Made by a program: the position numbers and the translations under genes
The notes under the pieces: model-generated
Databases searched by the model: none
Told to the model about the DNA's origin: nothing
What the model saw: the letters and a program-made list of their open reading frames with translations, nothing else
In this document: positions 6,084-10,258 of the stretch, in pieces
Layout of the letters: each line of letters starts with the position of its first letter
How positions within the stretch are numbered: position 1 is the first letter of the stretch
From: Caldithrix sp.
GTDB lineage: Bacteria > Zhuqueibacterota > Zhuqueibacteria > Oceanimicrobiales > Oceanimicrobiaceae
Direction of reading: 5' to 3'
Assembly (NCBI GenBank): GCA_004357015.1
Contig: SMXE01000045.1
Coordinates: 1 to 10,258 of the forward strand
Length of the DNA stretch: 10,258 nucleotides

Positions 6084-7403
6084 CTAAACTTTATTGAAAA
6101 ACAACGGATACGTCACCGTCACTTCGCCCTCATCGATGTCATCGTACTTCCAGCGTCGAATGAAGCTCAACACTTCGCGTTCAAACTCCGCATTGCCCAT
6201 AGTTGAGGTCGCTAACCTGGCGCTCGCAACACTGCCGCTGGCCGCGATCACCACCTCTACCACCATCTTGCCTTTCAGGCCGGGATCGCGTTTCAAGTAC
6301 TTGTTGTAAATGTAGGTGAGTCTGCCCGTGTAGGCCAGCAGTACGGCACGCACCGATTCCTCAGTACGGCTGCCGAGCGCCTTCTGGCTGCCTGTCATGC
6401 TGCCGATGCGGTCGATCTGAATCTGGCCCTTTTCTCCCAGCGAAACGGTTTCAACGTCGTCGAGGGCGCCGAGAATGTCATCGATGCCGCCACCGAAGTC
6501 GCTAGCGGCAATCAGGTTGTCGAAATCGTCGCGGCGGTCAATCGTCCCCTGGCCAATGGTGAGTTCCGTTTCAGACATCATCTGTTCCAATTCTTTCACC
6601 AGTCCTTTGTCCAGCAGAAAGTCCGCCAAACCGCTCGCGTTGCCCGAACTTCCGATGCCGGTCAACAGTCCAAGAATTCCCTGGCTTTCCAGACGCACGG
6701 GTTTGCTATTCTTCCGCTGCTTTTTCCTGGTCGCATCAGGCTCCGCTTCAGCCTCTGCACTGCCTGCCGTGGCTCCCGTCCTTTTTTCCACCACAGGCTG
6801 GTCAGGCTGTTTGACGATAATGCGCGCCAGCCTTTCCGGAACCACGTTTCTCGTGTGGACAGCAGACACCATCTCCGGCAAACCGCTCATATATTTCAGA
6901 AGCAACACATGCAAACCAATAACAACCAGGAAAATCGCCTTAAACGGCAAGTCCCGGCCAAGCTCCTTTAGTGTCGCGTAGACCCAGGAAAAACCGATGA
7001 ATTTTGGTTTGCGCTTTTCTGGTGGCAGAGCATCTTCATTCGTGCACAGAAACGTGATCTTGGCATCGCCGACCACAACGACGCCTTTCTTTCCCTGCGT
7101 AATGGGATAGAGATAGGTATCGCCTTTTTTCGGCAACAGATTGTGCACCAGCATGTCCTTGAAACTTAGACGCGAGTCGCCCGCAACCACTTCGCCTTTG
7201 ATGTAATCTTTCAGATTCATCTGGAAATGGCTGTTTTTACCAGCGAACAGGATGTGCTTTTTCGGGAACTGCTGGCCGTAAACCGTCACATCACACTTTG
7301 GATGTTGGCCGATGGAAAGCTGATCATGCTTGGAAAGCCGGCGCAGAACCACGGTGCCGTCCTGCTCAATCTTGACTAGAAGTTTTTCTTTCGCTCGGCC
7401 CAT
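6084..7403 (-). CDS. FHA-like / single TM / TonB-C (AgmX/PglI, GltG-like) protein
   Basis: The predicted protein has 439 residues. Residues about 10-120 are a beta-rich cytoplasmic region resembling a forkhead-associated domain (LSIGQHPKCDVTVYG, then PKKHILF). The phosphothreonine signature is degenerate: the Gly-Arg pair reads Gly32-Gln33, and the Ser of S-x-x-H is Pro47 before His50. One membrane segment lies at about 154-170 (FKAIFLVVIGLHVLLLKYM). A periplasmic linker (175-345) contains a basic/acidic patch and a Gly/Asp-rich section (FGGGIDDILGALDD). Residues about 347-437 form a TonB-like C-terminal domain of the AgmX/PglI type (YIYNKYLKRDPGLKGKMVVE, later FEREVLSFIRRWKY). In myxobacterial gliding, GltG combines FHA and TonB domains and works with the AglRQS motor; the same order here follows TolQ and two ExbD genes. 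It starts four bases after the second ExbD gene. The last gene of the cluster; its precise partner is unknown. Confidence 0.85.
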   Translation of the reverse strand: MGRAKEKLLVKIEQDGTVVLRRLSKHDQLSIGQHPKCDVTVYGQQFPKKHILFAGKNSHFQMNLKDYIKGEVVAGDSRLSFKDMLVHNLLPKKGDTYLYPITQGKKGVVVVGDAKITFLCTNEDALPPEKRKPKFIGFSWVYATLKELGRDLPFKAIFLVVIGLHVLLLKYMSGLPEMVSAVHTRNVVPERLARIIVKQPDQPVVEKRTGATAGSAEAEAEPDATRKKQRKNSKPVRLESQGILGLLTGIGSSGNASGLADFLLDKGLVKELEQMMSETELTIGQGTIDRRDDFDNLIAASDFGGGIDDILGALDDVETVSLGEKGQIQIDRIGSMTGSQKALGSRTEESVRAVLLAYTGRLTYIYNKYLKRDPGLKGKMVVEVVIAASGSVASARLATSTMGNAEFEREVLSFIRRWKYDDIDEGEVTVTYPLFFNKV

Positions 7404-7407
7404 CTTA

Positions 7408-7938
7408 TCAAATTTGCTCCACCTGGTTAACAGCGAGCAGCATGTTATTAAAGCCTTCCTTGCCGCAGGTAAACATGATTTTCTTTAGCAGCACGAATGG
7501 GATCTCGCGATCTCCCTGTATGGTAATGTTGCCTTCAAAACCCATGCGGGCGTCGAGCTCGCCCAAGTTCGCCCGGAATGAACGGATGTCAGCAAGCTGC
7601 CGGCGCAAGGGTGCGATGAGCGTCTGCTTCTCCCTCAGAACTTTGTCCACCCGCTCCACCGGATTGCCGTCCAGAATAATCCACTCGCGGGTCACGACCA
7701 GAATGGGACTGGCTTTGGGTGGCGTCTGCGCTGTGGATTCCGGCAAGCTCAGATCTTTTGCCACGCTTATGATTTCCCCTTCCACCGAGAAGCTCTTGAG
7801 CAGAAAGACCAGGAGAATCGTAAACATGTCTATCATCGAGGTCAGTCGCAGCGTGAACGAGCTGATAGAACGGTTCCGGCGTGGTTTGACGATAAAAGGT
7901 TTCTCGTCGTGTTCGTCGTTGTCGAAATTGAAGTACAT
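7408..7938 (-). CDS. ExbD/TolR-family stator protein retaining the membrane Asp
   Basis: The predicted protein has 176 residues. A basic cytoplasmic stretch (18-31, KPRRNRSISSFTLR) precedes the only membrane segment at about 33-50 (TSMIDMFTILLVFLLKSF). Asp37 sits where ExbD, TolR and MotB carry the essential proton-binding Asp. The periplasmic part (about 55-176) is longer than in many ExbD proteins. It carries an insertion around 100-130 (REKQTLIAPLRRQLADIRSF) and ends in the usual alpha/beta fold (ITIQGDREIPFVLLKKIMFT). With the TolQ-like channel it would convert proton flow into motion of the TonB-like protein. The ATG is eight bases after the previous ExbD stop. AglQ or AglS of Myxococcus are the nearest functional analogues I can name, by operon context. 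Confidence 0.88.
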   Translation of the reverse strand: MYFNFDNDEHDEKPFIVKPRRNRSISSFTLRLTSMIDMFTILLVFLLKSFSVEGEIISVAKDLSLPESTAQTPPKASPILVVTREWIILDGNPVERVDKVLREKQTLIAPLRRQLADIRSFRANLGELDARMGFEGNITIQGDREIPFVLLKKIMFTCGKEGFNNMLLAVNQVEQI

Positions 7939-7946
7939 GCTTGCGT

Positions 7947-8402
7947 TTATCCGGAAATCGAAATGTTCGGAAAGCCATTTTCGCGGCAGCGATCCATCAC
8001 TTTGATGATGGTGTCGTACTTGGTTGCTGCCTGCGGCGCGATGATGATATCTTCGGTCTCCTGGTGACGCTGCTTCACACGGTTCAGTTTTTCCACCAGG
8101 CGGGCGTAATCGAACCCGCCGTCGAGCTTTGCGATGAAAGGAATCTTCAGATCTTTGGTCTTGATCTCAAAGCCCTTGTCTGTGATGGCCAGAATGGTCA
8201 CCACCGGATTCTTCTGCTGACTCGCCTGAGCCGACCGCTCACCCGCGGTGGGGAGTGAAAACTCCAGAATGGAGATCTTGACAAACACTGCTGTCAGCAG
8301 TAAAAACGGCACAAGAATCAAGAAAATATTCATCACGGGCGTGATGTTTAAATCCTCCGTTTCGTAGTTCCTCTCCCGCCCAATTGCACGCTTCAGATTC
8401 AT
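7947..8402 (-). CDS. ExbD/TolR-family protein with Asn in place of the membrane Asp
   Basis: The predicted protein has 151 residues, a common ExbD length. The N-terminus is short and charged, then LNITPVMNIFLILVPFLLL (18-36) begins the single membrane segment, which runs to about 41. In ExbD and TolR the equivalent motif is TPL(I/V)D, with Asp needed for proton transfer; here that residue is Asn25 (codon at 8330-8328). The periplasmic domain (45-151) includes VVTILAITDKGFEIKT and ends with TIIKVMDRCRENGFPNISISG, as expected for the fold. The start is one base after the TolQ-like stop, so translation is coupled, and GAGGATAGG lies just before it. It probably forms a mixed dimer with the following Asp-containing ExbD. 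The family call is firm; whether it is proton-inactive is inferred. Confidence 0.88.
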   Translation of the reverse strand: MNLKRAIGRERNYETEDLNITPVMNIFLILVPFLLLTAVFVKISILEFSLPTAGERSAQASQQKNPVVTILAITDKGFEIKTKDLKIPFIAKLDGGFDYARLVEKLNRVKQRHQETEDIIIAPQAATKYDTIIKVMDRCRENGFPNISISG

Positions 8403-8403
8403 C

Positions 8404-9030
8404 CTATCCTCGCGGCGCTTTGATCATTTTCTGGTAAATGCGCATCACGTTTTCGTTGATCTCGTCGATGAGCGCGTTGGTGCGCGACTGAATGTAGGAG
8501 TGGAAAACCATGCACGGAATCGCAACCATGAGCCCGAACGCAGTTGTGTTCATGGCCACCGAAATGCCCGCCGAAAGCAGCGCTGCTTTTTGCGACGAGT
8601 CTGCGGCTGCGACGGACTGGAACGACTGGATCAAACCGACGATCGTCCCCAGCAGACCGAGCAAAGTCGCCACGTTTGCAATCATGGAAAGGTAGTGGGT
8701 ACGCTTTTCCAACTTCGGGATCTCAGACATTGCGGCCAGCTCAAAGGCGCTCTGAATTTCCTTCGGGCTCTTGCCGTACTCTTGCAGCCCGGCGCGCGCG
8801 ATCGCAGGCAACGCCGCATTCGACCCGTTGCAAAGTTCGATGGCGTTCGGGATTCTACCCCCGTTGATCAACTCGATCACCCTGTTCACGAAAGTCGTGG
8901 TATCGATCCGGTTTTTTATTGCGATAAAAGTGAAGCGTTCCACGATGATTGCGATGCCAAAAATCAGCGTCGCCAGGATGACATACATGAACGGCCCGCC
9001 ATTTCTGAAGGCCAGATTGATGTACTCCAA
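8404..9030 (-). CDS. MotA/TolQ/ExbB-family proton channel protein
   Basis: The predicted protein has 208 residues with three membrane segments, at about 12-31, 115-138 and 153-178, the normal TolQ/ExbB pattern. Between the first and second is a cytoplasmic domain (AIELCNGSNAALPAIARAGL). Family motifs are ATLLGLLGTIVGLIQSFQ (121-138) and GISVAMNTTAFGLMVAIP (155-172); the Thr-Thr pair at 162-163 lines the channel with the ExbD Asp. The start is a TTG at 9030. It has a perfect AAGGAGGT six bases upstream, which rules out the longer frame from a TTG at 9060. The gene leads the motor part of the cluster (TolQ, ExbD, ExbD, TonB-like) with gaps of 1 to 8 bases, so these four genes are one transcript. 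AglR of the Myxococcus gliding motor is an analogue by context; ExbB-like transport is the alternative. Confidence 0.93.
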   Translation of the reverse strand: MEYINLAFRNGGPFMYVILATLIFGIAIIVERFTFIAIKNRIDTTTFVNRVIELINGGRIPNAIELCNGSNAALPAIARAGLQEYGKSPKEIQSAFELAAMSEIPKLEKRTHYLSMIANVATLLGLLGTIVGLIQSFQSVAAADSSQKAALLSAGISVAMNTTAFGLMVAIPCMVFHSYIQSRTNALIDEINENVMRIYQKMIKAPRG

Positions 9031-9036
9031 GACGCT

Positions 9037-9044
9037 ACCTCCTT
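9037..9044 (-). promoter_or_regulatory. Strong ribosome binding site that sets the TTG start of the TolQ-like gene
   Basis: AAGGAGGT, fully complementary to the 16S rRNA tail, lies six bases before the TTG at 9030. A start at the upstream TTG (9060) would place this sequence inside the gene, where it reads as Glu-Gly-Gly codons. Confidence 0.85.
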
Positions 9045-9058
9045 CGTTCTGATTTGTC

Positions 9059-9091
9059 AAAAAAAATAGGATTTCACGCTTTCTGAAACCC
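9059..9091 (-). terminator. Intrinsic terminator or attenuator ahead of the TolQ-like gene
   Basis: On the minus strand GGGTTTCA (9091-9084), a seven-base loop and TGAAATCC (9076-9069) form an eight-pair stem with one G-U pair. TA and eight T residues (9066-9059) follow. This is the classic form of a rho-independent terminator and works only in this direction. It lies 81 bases after the small-protein gene and 28 bases before the TolQ start. No room is left for a separate promoter after it, so either read-through or regulated antitermination feeds the motor genes. Confidence 0.6.
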
Positions 9092-9136
9092 TCAGTGGAC
9101 GTTTTCTGATTTCCTCTAAACCGTCAAATGTATCCG

Positions 9137-9154
9137 GGCGGACGGCCGTTCGCC
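9137..9154. repeat. GC-rich inverted repeat behind the small-protein gene
   Basis: GGCGGACGG and CCGTTCGCC are reverse complements apart from one position, meeting at a central GGCC. The arms leave no free loop, so a hairpin would have to open at least two central pairs. It sits 18 bases after the stop at 9172. No T tract follows on either strand, so it is not a standard terminator; it could stabilise the upstream transcript end. Confidence 0.3.
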
Positions 9155-9171
9155 TCGCCGAACATATATTC

Positions 9172-9606
9172 TTACCTGCGCTCAGACCGCTTCATTCGCT
9201 CTAATTTCTTCCGCAGTTGATCTCGCTCCACCGGCCGGAAGATCTGGTGAAAAAATGACCGATCGATCTCGATATCGTCAACCGTCGGATCTTTGCCCTT
9301 AATAATGAACGCCGTTTGCGGTTTTTCAATTTTGCCAAGAATTTCGATCTTGTCGAGAAAAATGCTGTGCTCTTTCTTTCGTTTTTCGACGTCGAATTTG
9401 CGGTTATCGCGGGTGCTGTCACGCGCCGCTGTTCCTTCTTCCTGCGCAAGGCACGGAGCGAAGCTCAGCAGCCAGACAAGAACTGCGGCCCCGATGAAAG
9501 TAATGACCACAAAGGCCACAGAATTGCACCAGGGAAGTTTATGAGTTGTTTGCACTACTTTTTCTTCTTTCGTTGCGTCCTTTGCGCGTTCTGCTCTTTC
9601 GCTCAC
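9172..9606 (-). CDS. Small signal-peptide or membrane-anchored protein of unknown function in the motor cluster
   Basis: The predicted protein has 144 residues from a GTG start that overlaps the previous stop by four bases (GTGA), with GAGGAA upstream, so translation is coupled. Residues 1-23 are highly charged. A hydrophobic stretch spans about 29-50 (SVAFVVITFIGAAVLVWLLSFA), followed by PCLAQEE, a plausible signal peptidase I site; PC is not a lipobox. The rest is hydrophilic: an acidic/basic linker, then the most conserved-looking part at about 82-130 (IFLDKIEILGKIEKPQ, then IEIDRSFFHQIFRPVERDQL), and a very basic tail. I do not recognise a named family. A periplasmic adaptor between the TPR protein and the motor is a guess from position. 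The first 17 codons look like repeat-derived DNA, and the functional start could instead be GTG at 9555 (before QTTHKLPW). Confidence 0.72.
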   Translation of the reverse strand: MSERAERAKDATKEEKVVQTTHKLPWCNSVAFVVITFIGAAVLVWLLSFAPCLAQEEGTAARDSTRDNRKFDVEKRKKEHSIFLDKIEILGKIEKPQTAFIIKGKDPTVDDIEIDRSFFHQIFRPVERDQLRKKLERMKRSERR

Positions 9607-10258
9607 GAACCCGATTCCTCGCCAAGATCGAGAGAAGACAAACCAAGCTCCGTGTTCAAAGCCCGCAGCCGTTTTTCACTCTCCAGCACCCAGTTGTTGG
9701 TGATGTGGTTTTCACGTGCGGTTTTGACATTTGCGGCATAAGTCTGCTGCGCTTTTTCCTTGAAAGGCAGCACGCGCTCCAACAGCTTTTCATTGTACTT
9801 CTCAATATTCTGCTGCGACAAATTTTCCGGTCTCGGCGACTCCAGAAGCGCATCACCGAAGGCTTCGAACGTCAGGCCGATTTTGTAGGAAGACGCCGTG
9901 GTCCATTCCGCAACTTTGAACTTCGCGGCGGCGGTGTAAGCCTTTACCGTTTTTTGAAACAGCGCGCGCTTGCGTTTCAATTTGACTTCCAGCGGCGGCG
10001 TGAGTTTGACCTCTTTGAACGTCTCAAACGAGATTTCAGCGATCAGAAACTGCGCATTTGCAGGGATATAATTCTCCACACTGACACGCTCATTCACAAA
10101 TTTGCGAAAGGAGATAACAACGAATTTGAGATCCCTTAACGCCGTTTGATAATGCCCCAGATTAAACGCCACCTCACCTTTACGAAAGGCAGCTTCCAGA
10201 AAGCGGTCTGCATCCTGCACGTACGCTTCAGTATATTCGCCGTAGTATTTTCTGGCCA
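9603..10258 (-). CDS. TPR-like protein of the motor cluster (5' partial)
   Basis: The frame is open to the window edge, and 217 residues are visible. An internal GTG at 10220 is not a convincing start because coding continues upstream (ARKYYGEYTEAY). The segment at about residues 19-47 (RFLEAAFRKGEVAFNLGHYQTALRDLKFV) fits a tetratricopeptide repeat; more are likely upstream. The C-terminal half is helical: AKFKVAEWTTASSYKIGLTFEAFGDALLESP, then LPFKEKAQQTYAANVKTARENHITNNWV. That last arrangement resembles TPR proteins of the AglT/PglI kind that accompany adventurous gliding genes in myxobacteria, which supports the Agl/Glt reading of the cluster. Its stop overlaps the next gene's GTG. It probably acts as a periplasmic or outer-membrane scaffold, but no signal sequence is visible as the start is missing. 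Confidence 0.78.
   Translation of the reverse strand, partial: ARKYYGEYTEAYVQDADRFLEAAFRKGEVAFNLGHYQTALRDLKFVVISFRKFVNERVSVENYIPANAQFLIAEISFETFKEVKLTPPLEVKLKRKRALFQKTVKAYTAAAKFKVAEWTTASSYKIGLTFEAFGDALLESPRPENLSQQNIEKYNEKLLERVLPFKEKAQQTYAANVKTARENHITNNWVLESEKRLRALNTELGLSSLDLGEESGS

Noticed and set aside
9055..9060. TTGACA on the minus strand as a promoter for the TolQ-like gene
   Set aside because: With normal spacing the -10 position falls at TAGCGT just after the ribosome site, and transcription would begin inside the coding region.
9031..9060. Longer TolQ-like protein starting at TTG 9060
   Set aside because: It would place the perfect AAGGAGGT site within the gene and overlap the terminator T tract; the TTG at 9030 has ideal spacing.

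Overview
The window reads as an ordinary chromosomal stretch of a Gram-negative, diderm bacterium of middling GC content. Evidence for an outer membrane is an ExbB/ExbD/TonB-type energised complex. The mix of a SpoIIE-type phosphatase, an ECF sigma factor paired with a HEAT-repeat anti-sigma protein, a DUF4097 repeat protein and an Agl/Glt-like motor cluster is what I would expect from an environmental lineage near Caldithrichota/KSB1 or from a myxobacterium-like group. That placement is inference from gene content only. I see no phage, plasmid, transposase, CRISPR, tRNA or rRNA signal.

Layout. (1) 1-1980, plus strand: the 3' part of a gene for a polytopic membrane protein ending in a SpoIIE/RsbU-type PP2C phosphatase. 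(2) 1981-2248: a convergent gap holding an imperfect inverted repeat like the dispersed 'CCGTG' repeats of environmental genomes. (3) 5175 down to 2249, minus strand: a three-gene signalling operon of ECF sigma factor, membrane anti-sigma factor without the zinc motif but with C-terminal HEAT repeats, and a secreted DUF4097 protein with ten tandem 18-residue repeats. A promoter overlapped by a perfect palindrome lies in front of the sigma gene. (4) 5323-5946, plus strand: a deoxynucleoside kinase that seems to start at TTG. (5) 10258 down to 6084, minus strand: a six-gene cluster of TPR protein (cut by the window edge), small membrane or secreted protein, TolQ/ExbB channel, two ExbD/TolR proteins, and an FHA-like/TM/TonB-C (AgmX/PglI type) protein.

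How the genes work together. Block 3 looks like an envelope-stress circuit: the anti-sigma protein holds the sigma factor at the membrane, and the DUF4097 protein is a plausible output or sensor on the outer face of the membrane. Block 5 has the parts list of the proton-driven AglRQS motor with GltG/AgmX and TPR partners, as known from myxobacterial gliding. Its job here could equally be envelope transport or integrity. A good intrinsic terminator sits inside block 5, between the TPR/small-protein pair and the motor genes, which suggests attenuation or separate expression levels. One of the two ExbD proteins has Asn where the proton-carrying Asp normally sits.

The most useful leads are the split Asp/Asn ExbD pair, the internal terminator, the degenerate FHA domain on the TonB-like protein, the regular 18-residue repeat protein tied to an ECF switch, and the palindrome over the sigma promoter. 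None of these is proof of a new system.
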